Origin: Pomphorhynchus laevis
Taxonomy: Eukaryota > Acanthocephala > Palaeacanthocephala > Echinorhynchida > Pomphorhynchidae
Assembly (NCBI GenBank): GCA_012934845.2
Contig: WNNJ02003253.1
Coordinates: forward strand, 30,933 to 94,932
Reading direction: 5' to 3'
Length of the DNA stretch: 64,000 bases
Shown here: in pieces, positions 1 through 11,204 of the stretch
Layout of the letters: the number at the start of each line of letters is the position of its first letter
How positions within the stretch are numbered: position 1 is the stretch's first letter
Program-made: the position numbers and the translations under genes
The notes under the pieces: model-generated
What the model was told of the DNA's origin: nothing
The model's input: only the letters and a program-made list of their open reading frames with translations
The model's database searches: none

Positions 1-30
1 GATCCTTGGCATTCCAATCCTTTTCCTTAG

Positions 31-126
31 ATGAGGTTAATTGATAGTGAGGACCAGGCAGTGCTTGACAATGATGCTGACGTGATTGGTACTCATGAGT
101 TGCGTCTTGGTCCATCGGAAAGCTGA
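31..126 (+). CDS. Possible terminal exon of a host gene entering from the left
   Basis: A pyrimidine-rich stretch ending in TTAG at 30 looks like a splice acceptor. It is followed by an open frame of 31 codons and a TGA. The peptide (…DSEDQAVLDNDADVIG…) is acidic, not low complexity, and I do not recognise it. If real, it would be the last coding exon of a gene whose body lies left of the window. It is short, so chance cannot be excluded. Confidence 0.22.
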   Translation: MRLIDSEDQAVLDNDADVIGTHELRLGPSES

Positions 127-277
127 GATTGCAACGGGGGCGGCTTACAAACCAATTACGACGTCAGTATGGTAAACAATTTATCCTGTGCTGATATCCC
201 AGGAATTACATTAGTCTGAATCGATTGTGAGACATCATCAATATCACTTATCAAACACAACTCCGTTTCGTCAGTAT

Positions 278-481
278 TCAGAACTCTCCACCCTTTGGGC
301 GATCAATAGTCATAAGCTTATCAAGAAGGGAAGCACAACAGAAGCCGCCAAAGAAACTTCGTTCTGAAATGTTGTCCTCATCTCTGAACGGAATGGCAAC
401 TTGAGTCCAAACATTGAAGTCCGTGTTATCCCATCCAATTTGTTTCTCGATGTAAGCTTCGTTGCTGACGATCTTTGTCAT
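278..481 (-). CDS. Unassigned 67-codon open frame
   Basis: Starts at an ATG and reads as balanced, protein-like sequence (…QIGWDNTDFNVWTQVAIPFR…). It lies antisense to and just upstream of the first Gypsy copy. I recognise no domain. It could be an exon of a host gene, a piece of the Gypsy 5' region read backwards, or chance. No splice signals were strong enough to extend it. Confidence 0.15.
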   Translation of the reverse strand: MTKIVSNEAYIEKQIGWDNTDFNVWTQVAIPFRDEDNISERSFFGGFCCASLLDKLMTIDRPKGGEF

Positions 482-515
482 GATAATTGTTGTAATTAAC
501 TTTTGTCTTTTCTAG

Positions 516-3500
516 ATGTGCCTAATAATAGCTACTTTAGCGATCTCTTTGTTTACGTTACAGTTTATTAGACACACTGAGATGATACCGACAGAAGATG
601 ATGGGCGTTCTCAGACAGATTATTCTCGATTTCTACAACCATCCAAATTGTCGATCAACACGGACGAGCCGCAGGTGAGTGACGTCTGGAGACATTGGCT
701 CGCGACGTTCGAGGCCTTTATTACGCACATTAAAGCGCCGCATGACGTAAGGCTTACTATTCTGCGCCACTACGTATCACCCCAAATATACAAATCGATA
801 TAACTCTCATCTACTTATGACGAAGCTATTTAGATTCTCAAATCTATGTTCGACAAACCAGTGAACGTGATTTACGCCAGACATCTTCTAGGGATCAAGC
901 AATCCTTAACGCTTTCATCATGGGAATATCTGCGACAAAGATACGAGAGCGTCTTCTCGAAAATGCATCCTTGAAACTGTCTGATGCTTGCGAGTCGGCT
1001 AAAGCAATGGATAGTGCCGAGAGACGTTCGTCAGCCATCGAGCGTCCGTACTATCAAATAGCGCACGTAACTGACAAAGTAGAAGAACCGATGACGGGGA
1101 TCCAAATACAAAATAAAAACAACGATGACACAAAGTGTTTTTCTGCGGAGGATCGACCCGTCATAGACAGGAAAATTGTCCAGCGAAGAACTCAGTATGC
1201 CGGAAATGTCAAAAGGTCGGTCATTTTGCTAGATCCTGCCGCTCCGCAAAATTCGGCAACTCTGATACTCTGTCTACAATAGCGTTCACTAAATTGACAT
1301 CAAAAATAGTCGATTGCATAGTGATTCGAGACTGCGCAGTCGAATCCCTCTTCGACACATGTAGTTGCAATAACTTTATGCGAACTGAGATTGCCAGAAG
1401 ATTAAAGTTGTCGTTTCAATTCGATAAAACTCCGATAAGTATACCTTCGAAACGATTCAAGACCTTCACCCAAGGACAAGCGACTATTTCCATTGTATAC
1501 AAGAATCGGTCTTATCCGAACATAACTTTCTACATACTCGATGATCTATGCTCTGAATCGATCCTTTGAATAGATTTTATGAAATTGCATTAGAGCCTAG
1601 TGCTTAAATTAGAAGGTGAAGAGCCGGAATTAGTCATTTCAACTACAAGTCATGTATACCTAAGACCATTCAGACCATTTCAGCACCTCAGCGATAACTG
1701 TAATCCGATCGCGACACGGTCTCGTAGATATAACCCTTCCGATCGCGCGTTTATTCGTGATGAAATAAGGAAATTACTGTGTGATAGGATTATCGAACCG
1801 TGTGTTTCGCCGTGGCGTGCCCAAGTTGTAAGGACTCGTACTGATTGGCATAAAAGAAGACTTGTTGTAGACTATTCAGGAACAATAAATCGATTCACCT
1901 TATTGGACGCATACTCATTGCCTAATCGACATGAGATGGTCAGCAAAATCAGTAAATATACAAATTTTTCAACAATAGATCTGCAGGCTGATTGTCATCA
2001 GATACCCCTTCACAAAGACGATAGGGTATACACAGCTTTCGAAGCAGACGGAAAGCTATACAAATTCACAAAACATCCCTTCGGTCTAAAAAACGCAGTG
2101 TCCTGCTTCCAAATATGCATAGACGAGATCATCAATGTCAATAACTTGAAAGATACCTTCGCTCACTTAGACAATATTACGATTTGTGGCACGACCAAAG
2201 AGTAACATGACAAAACATTTTCAAGATTCAATAGTATCACCACTCTGTATGGATTGACCTATAACAACTATAAGTGCGAGTTCGGCAGGAAAGAAATAAA
2301 ATTGTTAGGCTATCTTGTGAGCAATGGTGTCTTGAAACCGGATCATGAGCGATTACAAGCACTATTCGATCTCCCATTGCCACACAACGCGAAGTCATTA
2401 CAGAGCACAATTGACATTTTCTCGTATTACGCTTCCTGGATACCTAGCTTCTCTGACAAGATAGAATTTCTGTATGAAGCTACGTTACCGTTGAAACCCG
2501 AAGCATCAAGAGCATTTGAAACTCAAAAAATATATCGCCGGTTCTTCTTTGTATCATATCGACAAGGCTAAGATATTGACCGTCGAAACTGATGCATCTG
2601 ATACATCATCGTTGCTACATTAAATGGCGATATTCGCACCCAGTCGCGTTCTTTGCGAGAAGGCTATTCATCAGCGAACGACGTTACGCATCAGTCGAGG
2701 GGAAGCGCTAGCCATTGTTGAATCCTTCAGAAAGTGGCGGCATCTCTTGATTGGGCGACATTTCAATGTTATAACAGATCAACAACCTGTGAGATTCATA
2801 TTCAAAAGCAACGTAAATAAAATTAAGAACGATAAGATCCAGCGCTGGAAAGTTGAGTTAGCTGACTATGATTTCGATATTTACTTCCGCCCTGATTCTT
2901 TGAGCATTCCGGCTGACGCTTTTTCCAGAAATTGCGCGGCGCTGAGAGTAAACGGCTTGAAGGAGACACACGATGCCTTGTGCCACCCAGGAGTGCGCAG
3001 ACTTATACACTATGTTCGATCCCAAAATTTGCTGTACTCTATTGACGATATCAGAAGGATATGTGAAAATTGCGAAGCATGAAGGTACGTTAAACCCCGA
3101 TCTTGTTTCATTTCTCAGAACCATGTAGTCAAAGCTACTCGACCGTTTGGAAGACTATCAATAGACTTCAAAGGTTATTTGCCTAGTACGAATAACAATC
3201 GTTTTATGTTTGTCCTTAGACGAGTATAGTAGGTTTTCGTTTGCCTACGCGTGCCCTGACGTCTCCACTCGAACAGTCTGCCGCTGCCTCAGTAATGTGT
3301 TTTCGATATTCGGGTGTCCAGACTATATCCATTCTGACAGAGGAAGCGCATTTCTGTCTTCTGACGTCAGAAAGTTCCTTAATGAACGAGGGATCGCTAG
3401 TAGTGCTACCTCACCGTACAATCTTAGATGTGATGGCCAGTGCGAAAGATTTTATGGTATTATCTACGCGGCTATAAGTACATGACTGCGTGGTAACAAT

Positions 3501-4175
3501 ATGCCGATTAGTCAATGGCAGAATGTTTTACCGAATGCCCTACGCAGTATTTGATCATTATTGTCTACTGCCACTAACCAAACGCCTCACGAGCGAATAT
3601 TTTCGTTTCCCAGGAAAGTGCGGGAATCTTCATCCAACCCTAACTGGATGGTTGAGGGGCTTCCTATCCTTGTAAGAAATCACTGTCGCAATTCAAAATA
3701 CGATGACATAGCCGACCAAGCGAAACTCGTAAATTTCAACAACAAATATGCTGTCGTAGAATACCCGTCACAGCGGCGAAGCTAGGTATCGTTGCGAGAC
3801 GTAAATCCTGGCTGCGATGTCAAAGGCCAAGAAAGCGATGCAGCAGAGGCCACCAAGAGCACTTCCAATGAAGACGGAGAAGACATGCTTGAAGGTAATC
3901 TAATCGACGCTGAAAGAGAAGAAAAAGAAACTGCATGTGAAGGCGATGTTGCCGAAGAAGCACATAATGTTACGAAAAGAAGTTTGCGGAAGAAGACCAT
4001 TCCACTTTACCTTGATGACTATTTCTGGCATGGAATAATGTCATGATAACATTTTTGGCAAGGGTGTACATTTTTAGTAGCTCTATATGTTGTAGCGGTG
4101 CTAAGTGAATTATCTAGTTACATTGATTTAGGAATCATTATGTACAAGTCTCTTAAGACAACAGTAAATACTGAT
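516..4175 (+). mobile_element. Gypsy-family LTR retrotransposon, broken fossil copy
   Basis: Parts seen in order: a gag region (conserved VWRHWLATFEAF near 690-730); a nucleocapsid with two CCHC zinc knuckles (1130-1245); an aspartic-protease-like region (1310-1560); a reverse transcriptase of the Gypsy type (1600-2200, with …RRLVVDYSGTINRFTLLDAY… and PFGLKNAVSCFQ); an RNase H region (2620-2930); and integrase zinc-binding and catalytic-core pieces (2950-3480). This gag-PR-RT-RH-IN order is typical of Metaviridae/Gypsy. The pol frame is interrupted roughly ten times, so the copy is dead. A short 3' sequence (4091-4173) is shared with the neighbouring copy and is probably LTR-derived. I found no matching 5' LTR. 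Age: old, but younger than the next copy because the domains remain readable. Confidence 0.85.
4091..4173 (+). repeat. Terminal sequence shared by the two Gypsy copies (LTR remnant)
   Basis: Begins TGTAGCGGTG. About 80 bases match 6182-6256 with scattered differences. A TG start and a position just after each coding body suit the start of a 3' LTR. The paired 5' LTRs are not seen. Confidence 0.55.
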
Positions 4176-4194
4176 AATGTTAAAAAGTAGGATG

Positions 4195-4385
4195 TAGGTG
4201 ATTTTGTATTTGTATTTTAGAATATGTATATTCTAAAATACATATGAATATGTATTCATATTATACATATACATTCAAATTATACATATATATATTACAT
4301 TAATATAGGGAATGTATATATATGTATATATAATATACATATATGAACATGTATTTTAGTTATTTAAATAAATCAACTATTTTAT
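4195..4385. repeat. AT-rich simple and palindromic sequence
   Basis: Alternating TA/AT runs with many short self-complementary blocks (for example the ATTTTAGAATATGTATATTC block and its near complement) separate the two Gypsy copies. No coding potential is seen. Confidence 0.6.
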
Positions 4386-4424
4386 CGATACAATTTATTT
4401 AAGCATTGTTCAATACGAATGGAC

Positions 4425-6262
4425 CAGCTGCTTAAACGTAATATGCTCCGTTAATTACTGGGTCAATCAAATACTGAGATGATCTGGCGTCATTGGTATC
4501 AACGTTTTACCGCGTTTCTATCGACAATCGGGTCGGTGACTGATAAAGTCAAGCTCCAACAACCGATCAACTACGTATCGGCGGATATCTTTGACCTTCT
4601 CAAAGAATCAATCGATTACGAATTTGCAATCGACACCCACATTTATTGTCTCTTATAACGTTGTCTTCACTCGATACAAACTAAGAACATTCCAGCAACA
4701 GCCGACCGAGTCAATTGATCAGTACGTCTTTGCATCTAAATCACATGAACATCTTGACATTAAACGATCGTTTAAATAATATCATCGTTTAATTCTATAT
4801 ACAAAACAATATTTTTCTGTGGATGTTGCATTCATTTGTGCAATCGATGTCCCAACAGAAATGTTTTATGCCGATCTTGTGGCAAAGTCGGACACTTTTT
4901 GTCAATATTATGATTAACAACATATCGCTACGTGCCTTTGTGGCTACGTGCAGTGCTTTGAACTTGATAGGTATCACCTTGCGGATGCATGCTGACCTAA
5001 TCGTGATTTAGCAAATGTTCACATTTCAATAGCAAATGTCTCTTTCTTTACATATCTTAAACACAAAACTACTCCAACAGTGGTAATGGATAATCGCTCA
5101 CATCTATTCACGCAATTGTTTCTTTCATCACAATGCTGTGATATAATTCTTGTCCAACCGTTTTTACAACGACATTCAAGTCTTACCATTTACTTCCAAA
5201 ATGAATTATCACCCCTCTCTGTAGAATGTGCTACCATCATGAAAGTTGAGCCACCAACGGCATTCATCTACTTGTCCAAAGACATTCAGTCAATCGCAAA
5301 AAAATCGCGACGCAGAAATCCGCAAGAAAACGATTTTATTAAAACTGAAGTAAACAAGCTACTTCAGGATATTATTGAGCCAATCAAATATTGATGGCGT
5401 TTCCAAGTAATCGTCGTGAGCAATCTGTCTGAGAAGAAAATAATTGTGATTTACTACTCTTCGGCGATTAGCCGATTCACCTTCCTGAATCCATTCCCGT
5501 TGCTTCGGATTGACGATTTGATTAATCTATTGTCACTGTATCGGGTATTCATTCGATTCGACTTCAAAAGGGCGTATTATCAAATACTTCGATCTGAATA
5601 ATGACACTTTACAGGTTTTGAAGAGAATTGACAATTATTCCCACTCAAACGACTTCCCTTCGACCTAACGAACGCCGTCGAAACGTTTCAAAGTATAATA
5701 ATGCTTATAATTAAAATCCAACATCTGAAAGACAGATTCATACTTGTAAGACATCGTAGCGAAACCTTTAGAAGCGAAATGTCGTCAAGATAACGAGTTA
5801 AAGGTCAGCCGCTTCTCGAACTCATGTAACAAGTATGATATTTCACTTAATTGATCAAAGAGTCAAATCAGGACTTCACACCTATCAAGTTATTGGGTTA
5901 ACTCATCACTGATGGGAACATCTTACCTTATCCAGACCTAATTATTTCTCTACAAAAATTGCAAGTTCCACACGATTTTAAGTCGCTTAAACGCATGCTG
6001 TATTTCTTCGTTTATTACGCGCGTTGAATCCCAGCATACTCAAATCGTAACATCGTTTTTGGTACCGGCTATTTGTAATATCAGGTGGTTGCCTGATTGC
6101 AAACGATTGTTTGTTTAATATAAACTAATGTGTTATGATTAGAATAGATAAGATCAATATTCTTTATGTATACAATATTGGTGTAGCGGTGATATGTGAA
6201 GTATCTAATTACATGGATTTAGTAATCATTATGTATCAGTCCCTTAGACAACATTAATGTTC
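4425..6262 (+). mobile_element. Second Gypsy-family copy, heavily decayed fossil
   Basis: Recognisable parts are a gag piece (MIWRHWYQRF near 4480-4515, the same motif as in the first copy), a protease/linker region (4900-5250) and reverse-transcriptase pieces (5280-5720, …SAISRFTFLNPFPLLRIDDL…). It ends in the same terminal sequence as its neighbour (6182-6256). It is interrupted many times and also lacks most of RNase H and all recognisable integrase. The similar order and motifs show it belongs to the same family, and the greater decay suggests an earlier insertion. Confidence 0.7.
6182..6256 (+). repeat. Terminal sequence of the second Gypsy copy
   Basis: Matches 4091-4173 (start TGTAGCGGTG, then ...AATCATTATGTA... 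and CTTAGACAACA). See that entry. Confidence 0.5.
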
Positions 6263-6289
6263 ACATGTATGCTGTAGTTGCTAAATATC

Positions 6290-6465
6290 GCATTAAAAAT
6301 TCGTTATATGTCATGACAGCATATGTATTCAGAACTTTATTCATGACTCTAGTGAGACATTACTTGGAATATTGTGTTTAAGCGAGTGCTCTGGTTACTA
6401 GAAAGAAGTGAATGACTTTAAAGTAATTCAGCGTCGTGGAACCTGTTTTTGCATTGATCATTAAG
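6290..6465 (+). mobile_element. CR1-type LINE fragment, RT C-terminal region
   Basis: Read in one frame, this stretch gives FRTLFMTLVRHYLEYCV followed by a VIQRRGT-like motif. That is the well-conserved segment downstream of the RT palm in CR1/Rex/Jockey-group LINEs (consensus Y..LVRP.LEY....W and QRRATR). There are stop codons inside. It is a short orphan fragment adjoining the end of the second Gypsy copy. Confidence 0.5.
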
Positions 6466-6483
6466 CTATTCAACAACAATACA

Positions 6484-7935
6484 AATTTATTTAATGTGGC
6501 AAATGCGTACAAGCTGCACGCATACAAGTCCACAAACAAAAATGAGAAAGTCAAGCAGATAAATTGTTAAAATGGGATCGGATTTGGCGTTTAAAGCACG
6601 GTCGGGAAGTTGATTGGCGTATATGAATGGGCAGATGATTTCACGATAGAGGAGCAGCCACCAGGAAGGAGCGGAGACCAAAAGAGGTTGAGTAGTTTAG
6701 GACATGTAAAAGAAGGGAATTACAGGAACGCAAGGAACAGTAAACAGGACGAGAATTATCAAGAAAAGGAAGGTTGAGAAATGAAGGAGTAGAAAAAGTT
6801 ACTAGACGGAAAGCAACGAGAAGAAGACGAATTTGAACACGACAATAAATTGTAGGCAAATCGAGAGAAGCAAGATGGTGAGATGTGTGATAAAAAAGAC
6901 GAAGCCGGAGGAGAATTCGGACGGCTGCGTTGACGATACGTTGTAGGGGAAGAAGAGTGAATTAAGGTGAGTTGGAAAATAGACTAAGACAATAATCGAG
7001 TCTAGAAAAAAGGAGAGATGATATCAGAGTCATACAAGAAGGGAAATCGATCAATCTACGAACTTGACGGAGGTTGCGGGGTATCAAGGTAGCTGAACGT
7101 ACTTTATCTCTAACGAAAGGTTTAAGTGAAAGTCGGTTGTCGAAATGGAAGCTTAGAAAAACGAGATTATTCACGATAGGAAGAATTGTAGAATTTAATT
7201 ATAAGAAGGGAGGTTCTAAGCCAAGGCGTCGAGGTAGGATCCACATAATTTTAGATTTATCAGTATTCAGAGAAAGACGAAGGGAAGAAAGATGATTGGA
7301 AATTGAGACAAGACAGTCGGAAGCAAAAACACTAAGATTGTGAATACGATAAACAGGTGCATGAACATAGATGAGAATGTCATCAGCATATTGCATAACA
7401 TGGAAGTTAGATCATATAGATAGATCAAGAGAAACTATGACAGTTTTTATGATCGCGCGATATGAGTAAGTCGTTATAAACTTTAAGACAGGCAATTTCG
7501 GTTTAGTAATTAGAGCGAAAAGCGGCTTGGAAGGGAGGAAATAAGTTAGAGGAAAAGAGATATGTATTAACTTGCTTAAGAACGATACGCTCAAGGAGTT
7601 TAGAGAGGGTTGGGAGAAGTGAAATAGGACGGTACGAAGATGATAGTGAGGAATCGAGAGATTTCTTTTTGATGAGAGGACGAACAGTTGCGCATTTCCA
7701 GATGGAAAGAAATATACGGCTACGGATAGACGAGTTAAACAATGTGGTTAGGAAGGGTAAGATAGAGGAGCAGATATTTTTAAGCAAGTAAGTGGGAATC
7801 GGGTCAGAAGGAGAGGTTTTATCAGGTAATGACAGCAGAACAGAAGAAACTTTATCCGACGAAACGGGAAGAAGGTGGGATAGTTCTGGGAGGGAAGTAT
7901 TTTAAGAGAAGAGTGGGTACAAGGGGGCTATGGGT
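6484..7935 (-). mobile_element. L2/CR1-like LINE, 5'-truncated
   Basis: On the minus strand: RT fingers/palm (7503-7787, containing YRPISLLPTLSKLLERIVLK), the catalytic motif YADD written as MQYADDILIYVHAP (about 7360-7396), then the thumb and the C-terminal region down to 6640. Several frameshifts split the RT. The 3' end carries a hairpin at 6503-6523 and ends in TTAAATAAATTTGTATTG near 6484, without poly(A). The copy at 26340-27985 on the + strand is very similar over its whole length. Confidence 0.8.
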
Positions 7936-8495
7936 AGTAGGAAAGTAAATGGATTTGTTTGTTTTCAGCAGTCGGGCTTGCGTAGACATATTTGGACTCT
8001 GTACAGATGATCACACGACTGTTTACAAATTCATGGAGATTATCGCATAGAATTTTGAATATTTAGAATTCGTTTCTAAAGAAAATTACTGGTCTCTCGG
8101 TCTATAGTAAGTTCAAGCACAGAGTTCGTGATTGTATTAGTGATCCGATAGTCAGCTCATTGCTATATTTATGGGTGTGATTCAACTTTGATCTTTTCAT
8201 TTTTATTTTTTACAACGGTTAGGCTATGAAATGTTGTGAATAATAATATTAAATATAATACGTGTTAGGCGTTGTTCCTTTAACTTATATATTTATGGCA
8301 TACGTCGTTTTTTCAAAGATTTGTTCATGAACTAAGACATATATTTAGTTATCTCAAGTTAGGTTGCTCAAATTAAATGCTTTTTATAACATTAGATTTT
8401 ATGTCGCCCTAAACTGTGATAATAACGATTTTAAGTGAATAATATTAAATTTTAGATTATTTAACATTATTTTTATACTATTATTAACTAATCTA
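7936..8495. other. Intergenic stretch, nothing recognised
   Basis: The first ~40 bases may still be LINE. The rest is AT-rich and without a coding or repeat signal that I can support. Confidence 0.5.
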
Positions 8496-8499
8496 TCTC

Positions 8500-8722
8500 T
8501 TTTGACTTTCCCCTTCCTTGTGGCTTCTCCTCTCTCGTGGAATCAACTACCCATTCATATACGCCAATCAACCTCAATACCATGTTTCAAACGCCAAATC
8601 CGATCACATTTAAACAATTTAACAAATTTATTTTTAAGACTTTTGCTAATTTTGTTAGTTAGTGGACTTGTAAGCGTGCAGCTTGCACGCATTTGTCACT
8701 TTAAATAAATTATTATTTGATC
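8500..8722 (+). mobile_element. L2/CR1-like LINE, 3' end only
   Basis: Encodes the last ~45 residues of the RT polyprotein (…VASPLSWNQLPIHIRQSTSI…, the SWNxLPxxIR motif typical of LINE C-termini). It is followed by a short 3' UTR with a perfect 7-bp hairpin (8674-8690) and the tail TTTAAATAAATTATTATT. A severely 5'-truncated insertion of the same family as 6484-7935. Confidence 0.7.
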
Positions 8723-8795
8723 GGCGTTGATGCTAACTGTTTAAACTTCCTTTCTATTATATTAAACACATTAAACTCATTTTTACTAACATACC

Positions 8796-9060
8796 CAGGT
8801 GCGCCTCTGGGGCATCTGGGCTATCTCAGGATTAGTCTTCTTTACTAGAGGATGTTCACCAGAGCAAAGGCTAAGGTTTCTCAAGCTGCGCATCTCTCGT
8901 TTACCCAGCATAGTCCGCCTTGATTGGATTCTTCAGGGGGTGAAATACCCCTGGTGGTTCAGTCAAAGAACGGCGTGTTGGATTGGCTGTGGGGCTCAGA
9001 TCCCAATGGACCTGAGACCATGATAGTAGAAGACATCAGCAGAAGAGTCAGGAAGTTGTT
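8796..9060 (+). mobile_element. Jockey-like LINE, 3' fragment of ORF2
   Basis: One open frame (QVRLWGIWAISGLVFF... to a stop at 9023) matches the last ~75 residues of the complete LINE ORF2 at 15704-18250 at most positions. About 40 bases of 3' UTR follow, including a T-rich run. It is a 5'-truncated copy of the same family. Confidence 0.75.
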
Positions 9061-9257
9061 ATGACTTGTTTTTTTTTCTTTTCTTATTTTAAATTGACTC
9101 ATTTATCCATGTATTATTTTGCTTTAGAAAATCTTTATTATTTTTTCTAACATCATTTACCTTAAAAAAATTTTGGTTTCTAATAAACATAAAATCTATT
9201 ATACATACAATCTAAAGTGAATACAATCACTACGCTAGCGGAATTACACAAATTACA

Positions 9258-9758
9258 ATGCCACGAGGAAAACCGTATGCAAACCCTCGCTGTTGTAATT
9301 GCAATGGCAACGCTGCCGTTTGCAGGGGTTGTCGTTGCGCGAAATCAAAGAAAAGTTGTATAGACTGTCTCGCATCTAATTGCCGCAATCGTATTACAGG
9401 TGGGAACGCACCTAACCAGTCAGCGACCCTTAATGACAGCCAAGTTCTAACCGATAAACTACCAGGATCAAATATACTTCGGCATGGAACCCCTACAATG
9501 GCTGAACAAATTGATTATGCATATAAAGAAGTTATTCACTGGACTCCTAATATATGGTTACTATTGAAATGTAATGCGAGTGAAGAATTTGTTGACATCT
9601 TGTCCTCACAATACGAAATGGCCGTTAATGACGACGCTATGAATGTCGGGCTTAAATCAGCAACCGTTATTTGTCTACTATTGCTTCAAAAATCTAATAG
9701 CTCGAAAACCAAAGTTATTCGAAAGTGTCTCGAACGCAGATTACTACTTTGGAAGTAA
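9258..9758 (+). CDS. N-terminal cysteine-cluster segment of the RLE-type element
   Basis: 166 codons from the ATG of MPRGKPYANPRCC. Residues 12-47 hold ten cysteines in a dense CxxC / CxxCxC / CxxC pattern (CNCNGNAAVCRGCRC and CIDC). This is probably a nucleic-acid-binding zinc cluster, but it differs from the C2H2 and Myb domains at the N-terminus of classical R2. The C-terminal half is helical and unremarkable. It reads on in the same frame towards the RT segment. The start is supported by an ATG after a non-coding leader and by the cluster lying right at the N-terminus. Confidence 0.6.
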   Translation: MPRGKPYANPRCCNCNGNAAVCRGCRCAKSKKSCIDCLASNCRNRITGGNAPNQSATLNDSQVLTDKLPGSNILRHGTPTMAEQIDYAYKEVIHWTPNIWLLLKCNASEEFVDILSSQYEMAVNDDAMNVGLKSATVICLLLLQKSNSSKTKVIRKCLERRLLLWK

Positions 9759-9773
9759 AGAAAACTGCAAGAC

Positions 9774-11189
9774 TTGATAATTGAAGCTCGCCTCCTTCAA
9801 CATGAATTTGTCCACCGAAGGAATGGTAGGGCCAATAGAGATATCGATTGGGTCAATAAATTTATATCAATGATAACACAAGGCAGAACAAACATGGCTA
9901 TGCGATTAATCAATGACGAAGCATCCGCATCCAGCAAAATACTATCTCTTGATGATCGAATTGGGTCAATTACAGTACGTCAGAAATTGGAAGAATTACA
10001 TCCCCGAGGAGCAGAAGTGACGGAGGAAGCCGTTATTCGACAACCACTTGAAAATATTGTCCAACATCATCCTGTTAGATTTCAGGATATATGCTCTGAG
10101 GATATAATAAGGGCTGCTCGGTGTACCCATGGCTCACCCAGTCCGTCTGGTATTGATTCTAAAGGTTGGCAGAATATGCTGCAGTCATTCGGTGCGTCAT
10201 CGAAACGCTTAGCGTCGAGCTTGGCAGATCTAGCACAAAAACTAGCGACTAAACGGGTCGATCCATGTGAAATACAGGCCATCACTGGATGTCGTCTTAT
10301 TCCTTTGGATAAGAGTCCTGGCATACGACCCATCGGCATAGGAGAAGTAAGTCGTCGGATAATTGGGAAGGTACTGGCGAGACGTATAAGTGAGGATCTC
10401 CATGCAGTATCGGGACTGGAACAGCTCTGTGCAGGACAGCGTTGCGGTGTCGAGGCAGCCATTCACTCAATACGCAACTACTTCGAGCAGGGAAATCAAG
10501 GAGGCATCTTGCAGCTCGACGCAAACAACGCGTTCAATCGAATAAACCGTAAAGTCGTTCTAATGAATATTAAATATGTTTGTCCATCTACACTTACAGT
10601 ATTGCAGAATCTATATTGGGACATATCGTTACTTTGTGTAGATAGTGATATAATAACATCAGATGAAGGGTTTACGCAGGGTGACCCTCTGACAATGATT
10701 GCATTTGCCGCTGCATCGTTGCCACTTATACAGGCTGTCAAGGATGCAGTTCCCGGAGTGATCCATCGATGGTATGCTGATGATGGTCACTGTTTGGGTT
10801 CAATCGACAATTTAAAAAAGGTGTGGCAGGTAATCCAAGAAATAGGGCCAAATTATGGCTACTATGTAAACGAATCTAAATGTCGGCTTTTGGTTCAATC
10901 CATGGATCGACCGATTGCTTTGGGTGCGTTCAATATGGAAATGTTACAGATAGTTGATGATGGTCTCGTAGTGCTCGGCTCCTCAGTAGGCAACGAAAGT
11001 TTTGTCGATTCTTTTCTAACAGAAAAAGTTTCAAAATGGTCAAGTTACATAACGCGACTCTCATACGTAGCTGACGTTAACCCACATATCGCATATTCAG
11101 CACTTACCCAATCATTGCAGTTAAAATGGAATCATGTACAGCGAACTTGTAGAACGGATGGGGCATCCTACGAGAAGCTGACGGATTAG
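9774..11189 (+). CDS. Reverse transcriptase segment of the RLE-type element
   Basis: 471 codons. RT core: fingers with CRLIPLDKSPGIRPIGIGE (near residues 168-188), motif A LQLDANNAFN, motif B with TQGDPLTM in place of the usual QGSPLS/QGDPLSP, motif C RWYADDGH, then a thumb with GYYVNESKCRLLV. These show an RNA-directed DNA polymerase that would copy the element's own RNA. The order and the GDPL form of motif B fit non-LTR elements with restriction-like endonucleases better than those with APE endonucleases. No endonuclease precedes the RT, which agrees with this. The start given is simply the beginning of the open frame. Confidence 0.75.
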   Translation: MIIEARLLQHEFVHRRNGRANRDIDWVNKFISMITQGRTNMAMRLINDEASASSKILSLDDRIGSITVRQKLEELHPRGAEVTEEAVIRQPLENIVQHHPVRFQDICSEDIIRAARCTHGSPSPSGIDSKGWQNMLQSFGASSKRLASSLADLAQKLATKRVDPCEIQAITGCRLIPLDKSPGIRPIGIGEVSRRIIGKVLARRISEDLHAVSGLEQLCAGQRCGVEAAIHSIRNYFEQGNQGGILQLDANNAFNRINRKVVLMNIKYVCPSTLTVLQNLYWDISLLCVDSDIITSDEGFTQGDPLTMIAFAAASLPLIQAVKDAVPGVIHRWYADDGHCLGSIDNLKKVWQVIQEIGPNYGYYVNESKCRLLVQSMDRPIALGAFNMEMLQIVDDGLVVLGSSVGNESFVDSFLTEKVSKWSSYITRLSYVADVNPHIAYSALTQSLQLKWNHVQRTCRTDGASYEKLTD

Positions 11190-11204
11190 CTCTACAGGAC
11201 CCTT

